Assembly (NCBI RefSeq): GCF_903469665.1
Contig: NZ_CAGKLC010000013.1
Location: 1-64,000 of the forward strand
DNA: 64,000 bases
Direction: 5' to 3'
Source: Flavobacterium sp. UGB4466
GTDB lineage: Bacteria; Bacteroidota; Bacteroidia; Flavobacteriales; Flavobacteriaceae
Numbering within the stretch: position 1 is the stretch's first letter; every line of letters starts with the position of its first letter. The notes beneath the pieces were generated by a model that worked only from the letters and a program-made list of their open reading frames with translations, had not been told where the DNA came from and ran no database searches. Made by a program: the position numbers and the translations under genes. Positions 8,583-16,531 of the stretch are shown one piece after another.

Positions 8583-8930
8583 ATGAAAAAGAAATTTAAA
8601 TTTATAAATCTTTTGATGCCGTTGGTGGTAGTATTTGCTATACTATTTCCGGCGATACATTCATATGAACATATACACAGTCACAGTTCCACTGCTAAAA
8701 AAGCCGTACTTTATCCTACCGATAAAAGTGAATTTAAAATGCAGGATCACTCAAACGAAGAGTGTGCTATTTGTCATTTCAAATTCAGTCCGGTCAGCAC
8801 TTTTGACTTTGTAACTTTTCAGTTTTATAAAAATAGTACGCCAATTCCTTATGTACATTTTTATTCAAAATCGTTTGCTCCTTTTTTCAAAGGCTCTTTA
8901 TTTGCCCTTCGTGCGCCTCCTATTGCCTAA
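8583..8930 (+). CDS. DUF2946-like small His/Cys protein (metal locus leader)
   Basis: A 115-residue protein with an N-terminal hydrophobic anchor or signal (residues about 8-25). A His cluster HSYEHIHSHSS and the motif CAICHFKF follow, and the C-terminus is FKGSLFALRAPP. The arrangement (His pair, CxxCH, terminal RAPP) is that of the DUF2946 group, small proteins often encoded beside metal TonB receptors; that assignment is by memory of the family. The probable job is periplasmic or membrane-bound metal sensing or handling. It is a clear paralogue of the gene at 57180, with the last 12 residues of the shared motif identical. It opens the locus containing DUF4625, TonB receptor and AztD-like genes, with its own promoter. 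Confidence 0.8.
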   Translation: MKKKFKFINLLMPLVVVFAILFPAIHSYEHIHSHSSTAKKAVLYPTDKSEFKMQDHSNEECAICHFKFSPVSTFDFVTFQFYKNSTPIPYVHFYSKSFAPFFKGSLFALRAPPIA

Positions 8931-9382
8931 AACGACAAAAGTAAATCATTTCAATTCTGAGATGATGTGCGGTTACGCGTTTTAGACACCCTCAATACCG
9001 AAAAAGTATTTCACTTTTTCACTACAGCGCTATTTTATGTCTTTTTCTATATTTAGAAAAGTACTTTGATCGATACTGATTGATACAATTATTCCTTTTA
9101 GGAATACCACTTTCGTACAACACTATTGTTTCAAAAGAACTTCGCTGTCGGTTGATTGTCTGAAACTGTACAATTCGATACCTGTAATTGGGTATTGAGA
9201 TGGCTTCACTGCACCCCCTTTTACTTTTGTTTCCCAATTTCCTTCCCGATGAAAACAATGCTTTTTGCGGCCTAATCCTGTGCCCTAAAACTGCCATTTT
9301 CCTAGTATTATCAGGTTTGGAATACGCCTTTTGTAACCCACAATTTTCACATATGAATACCACAAAACTCAAACCAAACCGA
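8931..9382. other. Long spacer inside the zinc locus
   Basis: About 450 bases without a convincing gene. Reading frames here lack signal peptides or recognisable motifs and overlap the following lipoprotein gene. No clear terminator or TAnnTTTG element was found, so it is unclear whether the two flanking genes are cotranscribed. Confidence 0.35.
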
Positions 9383-9856
9383 ATGAGAACTTCAAAAATG
9401 CTTTTGGCTTTTTTGGCGGCTGGCTTTACTTTCACAAGCTGTGACAGTGATAAAACCGAAATTGATACCGAATATCCTGTAATTGATGTTTCTGCCGCGA
9501 ATGCGTTCCCGATACAATGCAGTACGATCACTCGCGGACAAAAAATTACTTTCAGAGCAAAGTTTTCAGACAACGCACAACTGGGATCTTATAGTCTGGA
9601 CATTCACCACAATTTCGACCATCACAATCACAGTACCGAAGTAGCATCCTGCAACGAGGATCCTATCAAAAAACCGGTAAACCCGATGCTTTACATCAAT
9701 TCGGTTACGATTCCTTCCGGGCAAAAGAGTTATGAAGCGGTCCAGGAAATCGAAATTCCACAAAACATTGATGCCGGAGATTATCATTTCCTGATTCGTT
9801 TAACGGATAAGGAAGGCTGGCAGACGATCAAAGGTTTGAGTATTAAAATATTATAA
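9383..9856 (+). CDS. DUF4625-type lipoprotein, His-rich
   Basis: A lipoprotein of about 157 residues. The signal MRTSKMLLAFLAAGFTFTSC ends at the lipobox Cys, followed by DSDKTE. The body has YPVIDVSA near the N-terminus and the His-rich strand DIHHNFDHHNHSTE. That strand and the C-terminal YHFLIRLTDKEGW are typical of DUF4625 domains, an Ig-like fold found beside metal TonB receptors in Bacteroidota. It is probably exposed at the outer membrane as a metal-binding accessory of the receptor encoded 10 bases downstream. An in-frame ATG at 9353 would add ten residues (MNTTKLKPNR); the start at 9383 gives the more usual lipoprotein signal. Confidence 0.8.
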   Translation: MRTSKMLLAFLAAGFTFTSCDSDKTEIDTEYPVIDVSAANAFPIQCSTITRGQKITFRAKFSDNAQLGSYSLDIHHNFDHHNHSTEVASCNEDPIKKPVNPMLYINSVTIPSGQKSYEAVQEIEIPQNIDAGDYHFLIRLTDKEGWQTIKGLSIKIL

Positions 9857-9866
9857 ATTGATTTTG

Positions 9867-12293
9867 ATGAACAACACTAAGTCAAGTCAATTGCGGACTT
9901 ATTGCGTGCTGCTCTTTTGTTTTGTTTTGGTTACAAAAGTAGCAGCCCAATCCGTTCGTGTTTCCGGCACCGTATTTTCTAAGGATCAAAAACCTTTGGA
10001 AGGTGCTTTGGTTACGCTGTATCCGGCTCATATTAGTACTATAACCAATAAAAAAGGAGAGTATTTCCTAAATCAGGTTCCTAAAAACACAAAGCGATTA
10101 ACGGTAACCTATTCCGGGTATGCTTCTTATGAAACGGCAATTGCTATAAGTCAAAACACAATTGTGCAGCCTGCTATTTTCTTAAAACCGGAAATACAGG
10201 AGTTATCAGAAGTTGTCATTAGTGAAGGTTATGAAGTACGTCGCAAAAAACAGGAATCCCTTAATCTTGAAATCGTAAACAGCAGCTTTATCCAACGTAA
10301 TCTTGGCGGAAGCTTAATGCAGTCTTTGCAAAGACTTCCAGGTGTTAAGACCATTTCTATCGGTTCCGGTGGCTCAAAACCACTCATTCGCGGACTGAGT
10401 TTCAATCAGGTTATTGTAGTTGAAAACGGTATCAAACACGAAGGTCAGCAATGGGGAGCAGATCACGGTTTAGAAATCGATCAATATGCTGTAAACCGCG
10501 TGGCAATCATCAAAGGTCCATCATCGTTTATGTACGGTTCTGATGCCATTGGCGGCGCCATAAACATACAGCCTGTACCTTTTCCTATTCAACATGTTTT
10601 GGGCGGAACAGTTGATTTTACAGGCAAAAGCAATAACGAACAATTCGGGGGATCTGTCAATCTTTACGGTCGAAATGAAAAATGGTTCTTTGATTCCAGA
10701 ATAACTGCTATGGATTACGGAGACTACCGCGTTCCCACTGATACGGTACAGGTGTACAATTATGCCGTTCCTTTATACAAAAACCACTTGCGCAACACGG
10801 CAGGACGTGAACTCGATGTACACGCCAGTACCGGTTATGTGACGGATCAACTCAAATCAGTTTTGTATTTCAGTAACATTTATACCAAAAGCGGCTTTTT
10901 TGCCAATGCACACGGACTCGAACCACGAAATGTAGACACCCAACTGCACGATCGTTCCAGCAGAGATATTTTAATGCCATTTCAGGAAGTTACACATACC
11001 AAAATCAGTAATACCACTTCCTTTTCGTTAGGTTCCCACCGTTTCGAAACGCAGTTGGGTTTCCAGAAAAACTTTCGTCGGGAATGGAGTCATTATGTCA
11101 ATCACGGTTATATGCCACCCCTGTATCCTTCTGATAGGCATGCTCCGGAAGATCTGGAAAGACAATACGATAAAGAAGTATTCTCCGCTGCTTTTAAAGA
11201 TGAGTTTTCCATCCGAAATCATCAATTTACCGCAGGAATTAATGCCGAACAGCAACAAAACAGCATTAACGGCTGGAGTTTTCTGATTCCTGCCTTTAAA
11301 CAATTCAATGTCGGAGGATTTGTTTATGATAAAATTCAGCTTAACGAATTATGGCTGCTTCATGCCGCTGTACGACTCGATTATGGTAAAATCAAAATGA
11401 AACAATACACCGACTGGTTTCCAAGCGAAGTCACTGAAAACGATCAAACAACTTCTGAATATTTGAAACGTTCTGAAGACCTGACCCGTACTTTTCAGAG
11501 TTTCAATTGGTCTGCAGGCGTTAATTATTCACCGGGACAATGGTCCTTAAAAGCCAATCTTGGAACAAGTTTCAGAATGCCCATTGCTAAAGAACTGGCT
11601 TCAAATGGGGTAAATTATCATTATTTCAGATTTGAAAAAGGCAATCCCAATTTAGCAGCCGAACGTTCGTATCAATTGGATCTTGGTATGGAATGGAAGA
11701 ATACTAAGTGGTCTTTTCAACTGAGTCCGTTCTTTAATTATTTCCCCAATTACATTTACCTCAATCCAACTTCGCAACATGATATTTATTACGGAGCCGG
11801 CAATCAGGTATTTGAATACGAGCAGAGTAAAGTTATGCGTTATGGCGGTGAATTACAGCTCCGTTATCAGTTTCTGGAAAATTTAAGCGGTGAAATTTTA
11901 GCAGAATATCTGTATAGCGAGCAAATGTCGGGAGATAAAAAAGGATACACACTACCCTTCTCTCCGCCCCCATCCGTTTTGTTTGGCATCACTTACAATC
12001 CAAAAATAAAAAGTTTAAAAGACACCTATTTCTCTCTTGATTATCGCTTTACTGCCGAGCAGCATCAGATTGTCCCACCTGAAAAGAAAACAGCAAGCAG
12101 TAACGTCTTTAACCTCGCCATGGGAACTAAACTAAAAGCCGGACAACAGGATTTTATCATTAGTCTTCAGGTTCAGAATCTGTTCAACACAAAATACCTC
12201 AATCACACCAGTTTCTACAGGTTAATAGAACTTCCTGAAGCTGGAAGAAACATTATTATATCGCTGAAAATTCCATTTTTAATACACCAATAA
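9867..12293 (+). CDS. TonB-dependent receptor, ZnuD-like (probable zinc uptake)
   Basis: An 808-residue outer-membrane receptor. A signal peptide (about 1-28) is followed by a CarboxypepD_reg-like domain (about 30-110). The plug contains LPGVKTISIGSGGSKPLIRG, then QWGADHGLEID and KGPSSFMYGSDAIGGAINI. The barrel ends in IISLKIPFLIH. The ADHGLEID segment resembles the DHALEVDP motif of the zinc receptor ZnuD, which with the His-rich neighbours points to zinc; that is inference. ATG 9867 is used because the frame upstream has only TTG. It sits in a tight gene order: DUF4625 lipoprotein, receptor, DUF4625 lipoprotein, AztD-like lipoprotein. Confidence 0.9.
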   Translation: MNNTKSSQLRTYCVLLFCFVLVTKVAAQSVRVSGTVFSKDQKPLEGALVTLYPAHISTITNKKGEYFLNQVPKNTKRLTVTYSGYASYETAIAISQNTIVQPAIFLKPEIQELSEVVISEGYEVRRKKQESLNLEIVNSSFIQRNLGGSLMQSLQRLPGVKTISIGSGGSKPLIRGLSFNQVIVVENGIKHEGQQWGADHGLEIDQYAVNRVAIIKGPSSFMYGSDAIGGAINIQPVPFPIQHVLGGTVDFTGKSNNEQFGGSVNLYGRNEKWFFDSRITAMDYGDYRVPTDTVQVYNYAVPLYKNHLRNTAGRELDVHASTGYVTDQLKSVLYFSNIYTKSGFFANAHGLEPRNVDTQLHDRSSRDILMPFQEVTHTKISNTTSFSLGSHRFETQLGFQKNFRREWSHYVNHGYMPPLYPSDRHAPEDLERQYDKEVFSAAFKDEFSIRNHQFTAGINAEQQQNSINGWSFLIPAFKQFNVGGFVYDKIQLNELWLLHAAVRLDYGKIKMKQYTDWFPSEVTENDQTTSEYLKRSEDLTRTFQSFNWSAGVNYSPGQWSLKANLGTSFRMPIAKELASNGVNYHYFRFEKGNPNLAAERSYQLDLGMEWKNTKWSFQLSPFFNYFPNYIYLNPTSQHDIYYGAGNQVFEYEQSKVMRYGGELQLRYQFLENLSGEILAEYLYSEQMSGDKKGYTLPFSPPPSVLFGITYNPKIKSLKDTYFSLDYRFTAEQHQIVPPEKKTASSNVFNLAMGTKLKAGQQDFIISLQVQNLFNTKYLNHTSFYRLIELPEAGRNIIISLKIPFLIHQ

Positions 12294-12330
12294 ATACCCT
12301 ATGAATTTAATTAATCAACCCAGTACCCTA

Positions 12331-13233
12331 ATGAAAACGCTAAAACTAATACTGCTCTTTCTGGCTGTTAATCTGTCTTTTACAGCCTGTAGTAACGATG
12401 ACGACAAAGAAGTTATAAAACCCAAAGCTGAAAATATTGAAATTGGTACCGCCAATAATAAAAAAGCCCTGATTGGCCGCGATTTTCACTTTAATGCCGA
12501 CGTACTTGCCGGAGATAAAATTGCCGATGTACAGTTGAAAATCCTTCCCATAAAAGGTGAAACTTATAGCAAAGACTGGAAATTTGAACTGTCCTGGGCA
12601 GAATACAAAGGCGCGAAAAATACTAATGTACACAAACATTTCAATATTCCGGCTGATGCTCCGGAAGGCAAATTCGATTTCCTTTTTATTGTTACAGACG
12701 AAAACGGATCTAAACTCGAAATTAAAGAGGTCGTTACAATTACAGATCCTGCCAACTTGCCTGTCGATCCCGTAATTGGCCGCGATAATCTCTCCCGAAA
12801 CGATAATCTGATTTACTATATGAATACCTGGGTTGAACCGGAGCTTATTTTCAAAAAGAATGATCTTCTGACTGCACATGCACAGGTAAGTCAAATTATG
12901 GGCGATGGAATTTTATATTCTGTTTTGATTAAAAAAAGTGCCAATTACAATCCAGAAAGTATTGACAAGCTCGATTTGAAGAAAGTTATTGTCATTTCAA
13001 AAGTCGAACATAAAGGTCTGGGGCCTGCTTCAAAAATTACTACCCTTCAAAAAATAAATGGTGTTTTGGGCGGTCAAAGCATCACTATTGGTGCAGCTAC
13101 AGATTTCGAAGGAACTCCAATTACAGCTGACAAAGCCTGGCAATCCGGAACCTACAATTGGGTAATACTCTATAAAAACACTACACACAATATAAGCGTC
13201 TATAAATCGATGCCTATTACCATTAATTTTTAA
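12331..13233 (+). CDS. DUF4625-type surface lipoprotein
   Basis: A lipoprotein of about 300 residues. The signal MKTLKLILLFLAVNLSFTAC is followed by SNDDDK, an acidic stretch of the kind reported as a surface-export signal for Bacteroidota lipoproteins. The N-terminal half has features of DUF4625: GRDFHFNADV, WAEYKGAKNTNVHKHFNIPADAPEGKFDFLFIVTDENG. The C-terminal half (about 160-300) I do not recognise. It probably assists the TonB receptor encoded just upstream, perhaps by binding metal with its His residues. An alternative ATG at 12301, 7 bases after the receptor stop, would add ten residues. Confidence 0.8.
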   Translation: MKTLKLILLFLAVNLSFTACSNDDDKEVIKPKAENIEIGTANNKKALIGRDFHFNADVLAGDKIADVQLKILPIKGETYSKDWKFELSWAEYKGAKNTNVHKHFNIPADAPEGKFDFLFIVTDENGSKLEIKEVVTITDPANLPVDPVIGRDNLSRNDNLIYYMNTWVEPELIFKKNDLLTAHAQVSQIMGDGILYSVLIKKSANYNPESIDKLDLKKVIVISKVEHKGLGPASKITTLQKINGVLGGQSITIGAATDFEGTPITADKAWQSGTYNWVILYKNTTHNISVYKSMPITINF

Positions 13234-13257
13234 AAATCAACTTTAATTACCTTTACC

Positions 13258-14472
13258 ATGAAAAACAATTTTTACAAACTCCTTTTCCTATTCGCCTTAT
13301 CTGCAACTGTATTTTCCTGCAGCAACGACGATGACAATAGTCCTGAAACTCCCAAAGAAGCTTTAACCGAATATAAATTCTTAAGAATTTTACTTTCTGA
13401 TGAAAAAACAACTGAGATCACCTTAGTTAATCCGGTTGAAGCCACGATAAGCTCTTTTAATGCTAAGTTTGCAAAATCTACTGTTTATACTACAGAATCC
13501 AAACGATATGCGGGAATCATTCACAGAGCCAGCAACACGGTTGAAACTTTCGACAGCGGTTTTGAAGGTCATGGCGATCACGTGGATGTAGACGGAATCC
13601 CTAAATTTGGCGCTTTAATTGGCCAGTCGCCTATGCCTACCCATTTTAAAAGCAAAAGCGGAGAGCTGATGACTTTTAATGATGGCGACGGAACACTGGC
13701 GGTTGCCAAAGAATCTGAAATTACTACTGCGGGAGCTAAATTTAAGATTATAAATGCAGGTTTGTTGGCACATCACGGCGCAATGGCTACTTTTACTAAT
13801 GGTACTTATGCTATTACTGAAAAAGACAATTCGATAACAGGAACACTCCCTGAAAAGGTTAAAATTATTGATAATTCCGGTAAGACTCTTTTTAATGCAA
13901 CGGTTGCTACCAAAGGAATTCACGGAAATGCCTCAGATGGAACCTATGCCGTTTTCGGATCAGCAAGCGGTGTTCTTGTAGTGGAAAGTAACGGAAAACA
14001 AAAGCTTATTGCACTTCCTGCTGATTTTGGGACTTCGTGGTTTGGAACTATTCTGGAAACAAAGGCAAAAGGAAAATTTGTGGGTTATACCGCTGCAAAA
14101 GGAGCTTTTCTAATTGATGTAGCAGCTGAGACCATTAAACCTATTATCCAAAGTACTACAATCATGCAATGCAAAGTGAGTTTTAATGCGACTAAACTGG
14201 GAATTCTATTGCATACGGGCGAATTCAAATTGTACAATCTTACCAGCCTGCAAGTTGAAAAGGAAGCTAAAGTTATTACCGAAACTGCTGCTGATGCGGC
14301 ATTAAAACCACAAATGCAGTTAACAGAGAACTTTGGTTATATTACTTCTCCCACTACAGGAGAATTATTACAACTGAATTTGTCTACCATGGCAATTACA
14401 AAGAAAATCAAGGTTTCAAGTACACCATATATGATTACCGTTTTAGGCTTTGAAAATAGCAAAGGCCATTAA
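13258..14472 (+). CDS. AztD-like zinc-binding beta-propeller lipoprotein
   Basis: A 404-residue lipoprotein (signal ending TVFSC at 21, then SNDDDN). The body resembles the zinc metallochaperone AztD of Paracoccus, a WD40-like propeller. Aligned motifs are GFEGHGDHVDVDG (His 105 and 108), MPTHF (His 129) with GELMTFNDGDGT, LLAHHGAMATF (His 172-173), and IHGNASDGTYAVFG (His 222). In Paracoccus AztD is periplasmic and feeds the ABC importer AztABC. Here it is lipidated, probably surface-facing, and no AztABC is nearby, so it may pass zinc to the TonB receptor instead. It is the last gene of the locus and is followed by a strong terminator. Assignment by motif memory, moderately sure. Confidence 0.75.
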   Translation: MKNNFYKLLFLFALSATVFSCSNDDDNSPETPKEALTEYKFLRILLSDEKTTEITLVNPVEATISSFNAKFAKSTVYTTESKRYAGIIHRASNTVETFDSGFEGHGDHVDVDGIPKFGALIGQSPMPTHFKSKSGELMTFNDGDGTLAVAKESEITTAGAKFKIINAGLLAHHGAMATFTNGTYAITEKDNSITGTLPEKVKIIDNSGKTLFNATVATKGIHGNASDGTYAVFGSASGVLVVESNGKQKLIALPADFGTSWFGTILETKAKGKFVGYTAAKGAFLIDVAAETIKPIIQSTTIMQCKVSFNATKLGILLHTGEFKLYNLTSLQVEKEAKVITETAADAALKPQMQLTENFGYITSPTTGELLQLNLSTMAITKKIKVSSTPYMITVLGFENSKGH

Positions 14473-14500
14473 AAAGTAATTCTATTATTTATTTTATCAA

Positions 14501-14527
14501 GAAGGCCGGATCATTTATCCGGCCTTC
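14501..14527 (+). terminator. Terminator of the zinc locus
   Basis: GAAGGCCGGAT / ATCCGGCCTTC, perfect 11-bp arms and a 5-nt loop, then TTTACT. The same stem (AAGGCCGGAT) recurs at 16498. Confidence 0.85.
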
Positions 14528-14988
14528 TTTACTAGACTTCGATCTAAAATTGTAAATCCGAAGAAGGAATAAATCTCGCGAAGTCGCAGAGTCACAAAGA
14601 TTTTATATTTTTTGGCGTTTTGGAAAGTATTACTATTTGGATCAAAGATTAAAATTAATTCCCAGAATATCTTCCCAATTCAACGACACTCGCAAAAACA
14701 GTTCTGCAGGAACGCACTATTTTGTAGCAACGGATTTTAATCCGTTGAAAATAAGATACCGAATCTCGCTCAAATGCCTGTCAATTTTTAAATAAAACCT
14801 CCTGATGTAACTTTTATCGGAGAACATTTTACTATTTAACAAACAAAACACTACTTTTGCAAAACATAAAACAATGATAAACAAGTAACTACATCCGTAA
14901 AACATTTCATTTCACTATTATTTTATCACGATCAACAAGTAGGCTCCTCATAAAAAAATATAAGTTAACCCCTTAATAATTGAGTACT
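14528..14988. other. Spacer with repeat remnants
   Basis: No gene is seen. It contains a GC-richer repeat remnant at about 14575-14600 (CTCGCGAAGTCGCAGAGTC), related in style to the element near 20430. It also contains the REP-like hairpin at 14724. Confidence 0.4.
14724..14747 (+). repeat. REP-like hairpin with GTAG head
   Basis: GTAG at 14724-14727 is followed immediately by a perfect hairpin CAACGGATT-TT-AATCCGTTG (14728-14747). A GTAG tetranucleotide 5' of a hairpin is the layout of REP elements recognised by IS200/IS605-like TnpA(REP) transposases. Confidence 0.6.
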
Positions 14989-15573
14989 ATGAAACAAGTG
15001 TTATTTAAAGATTTAGGCGAAAGCAGAAATAAGGATATTTTTCCATCGCAAGAAATAAAAGAAAATTTAGTCAATGCTTTTTTTCCGGAAGATACATTGA
15101 CACTTACTCACAATTTATCGAGTGTAACTGCGGCTTTTTATGGTTTGTTATTAAAAAATATTGGCGCCGCTTTCGGAAATGATAAAATGGATGAGCATTC
15201 TAAGAAATTGTTCTATGACCTCGGGAAACTAAAAACCATGCAGGTTTTCCAGGCAAACCCTACACTGGAAAAAGACACCAGGACATTTGCTGCAGTTGTT
15301 ATTTATGCGATATACAACTCAAGTCCGGAGTACAACTTCAGAATACTAAAATACAGTCCCGAAAACACAATTGTAGAACTTACCGGAGTCGATCGGTATT
15401 TAAAAATTCTAACAGAACTGGGAATCGAGAAACACATTACGATACCAACGTTTTTGCCTTTTGTTGAAGGAATTAAAGAAGTTGTAAATATTCCTTGTCA
15501 GATCGAGTATACGTTTGAACAAACAAATCCCGATTTTACAATTAAATCGGTGTATAACATTAAACAACTTTAG
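14989..15573 (+). CDS. Conserved hypothetical protein, partner of hotdog-like gene
   Basis: A 194-residue soluble protein with no signal peptide, no transmembrane segment and no motif I can name. The middle is predicted helical (around FYGLLLKNIGAAFGNDKMDEHSKKLFYDLGKLKTM) and the end is strand-rich (CQIEYTFEQTNPDFTIKSVY). It resembles small-ligand-binding folds only in general outline; I make no functional claim. The ATG at 14989 is preferred over TTG 14980. The next gene starts 4 bases after its stop codon, so the two are surely cotranscribed and probably cooperate. Confidence 0.75.
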   Translation: MKQVLFKDLGESRNKDIFPSQEIKENLVNAFFPEDTLTLTHNLSSVTAAFYGLLLKNIGAAFGNDKMDEHSKKLFYDLGKLKTMQVFQANPTLEKDTRTFAAVVIYAIYNSSPEYNFRILKYSPENTIVELTGVDRYLKILTELGIEKHITIPTFLPFVEGIKEVVNIPCQIEYTFEQTNPDFTIKSVYNIKQL

Positions 15574-15577
15574 TACG

Positions 15578-16417
15578 ATGATACCACAACCCCAAAGAAA
15601 TATAGTAGACCTTATTGGTGAAACTTCGCCCTATTTATTTGAAAATGCCGATAAAATTGCTTTTAAGGACAATCCTACTGAGTTTCCGCTTCATCAACCC
15701 TTTGAGTCATTTGAACGGGAGAATTTTAGTGATTTTATTAAAATACTCACAACCATGGGAAGTCTAAACTTAGTAAAAGAAATGAAAACGGAGGAGAAAA
15801 ATTATTTTCTGGCCGAAAAGCTTCGAATAAGAAGAATCTCGCACCAACAACCCTCTGGATTGTTGGTGGCCAAAATAAGTCCACAATTGGAAAACCATCA
15901 AAAAGGAAAATCCTTAATTGAAATTAGAGACGATGCCAATACCTTGTTTCAAATGGAAGTTGATTATTACATTTTCAACGAACCTTCTTTCAAGAAAATA
16001 TTTGAGCCTCATTACAATGGCGAAACTGATGCTGCTTTCCCGTCCTGTACCCTGCCCGAAACTTCATTGGAGTATTTAAATGAAAATGAATTTAATGTCA
16101 CTGTAAATGGATTTACCCGCGATCAATGCAAAGGACATTTTGAAAACTATCAGATTGTACCCGCCGTATATATTGCGAAATGCATACTGAAAAATGTCTT
16201 TAAATCGGCTCCTGCCAATACTACTGAAACAGCTGCTGTAGAAATCGAGAACGTAGAAGCTTTTTTAAATAAAGCAATGCCTGTAGATACCGCTTTTAAA
16301 GTTAATGTAAGCATCTTTCGACTGCAAAAGAATCTAAAAACGTATAAATGTACTGTAACCGATTATGCAAATGAATATGGCCACTATTTTATTACACTTA
16401 AAAACTTAATAAACTAA
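15578..16417 (+). CDS. Hotdog-fold (FabA/FabZ-like) protein of unknown substrate
   Basis: A 279-residue soluble protein. Residues about 180-200 read GHFENYQIVPAVYIAKCIL, close to the FabZ/FabA active-site segment GHFPGxPxxPGV that opens the central hotdog helix. The N-terminal half (about 50-150) could be a second, degenerate hotdog. The catalytic His is present, but the Gly of PGV is Ala. The role may be dehydration or binding of an acyl thioester; no fatty acid, polyketide or carrier protein gene is adjacent. It follows its partner gene by 4 bases and ends at a bidirectional terminator. Confidence 0.7.
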   Translation: MIPQPQRNIVDLIGETSPYLFENADKIAFKDNPTEFPLHQPFESFERENFSDFIKILTTMGSLNLVKEMKTEEKNYFLAEKLRIRRISHQQPSGLLVAKISPQLENHQKGKSLIEIRDDANTLFQMEVDYYIFNEPSFKKIFEPHYNGETDAAFPSCTLPETSLEYLNENEFNVTVNGFTRDQCKGHFENYQIVPAVYIAKCILKNVFKSAPANTTETAAVEIENVEAFLNKAMPVDTAFKVNVSIFRLQKNLKTYKCTVTDYANEYGHYFITLKNLIN

Positions 16418-16497
16418 AATGTTACTCCAAAAAAGTACATCCCTACAAATACTAACCATCAGAATGAAACAGCAGTTACCTCAAAAAAAACAAACAG

Positions 16498-16524
16498 AAA
16501 GGCCGGATAATACATCCGGCCTTT
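16498..16524. terminator. Bidirectional terminator between the hotdog gene and nrdA
   Basis: AAAGGCCGGAT / ATCCGGCCTTT with a 5-nt loop (AATAC). T-rich tracts on both strands serve the convergent genes on either side. Confidence 0.85.
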
Positions 16525-16531
16525 TCTATTT

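Noticed and set aside
9022..9573. Minus-strand reading frame of 183 codons
   Set aside because: It overlaps the DUF4625 lipoprotein gene in antisense, has no signal or motif, and looks like a composition artefact.
12346..12894. Minus-strand reading frame of 182 codons
   Set aside because: It lies fully antisense to the second DUF4625 lipoprotein gene and lacks any family signature.
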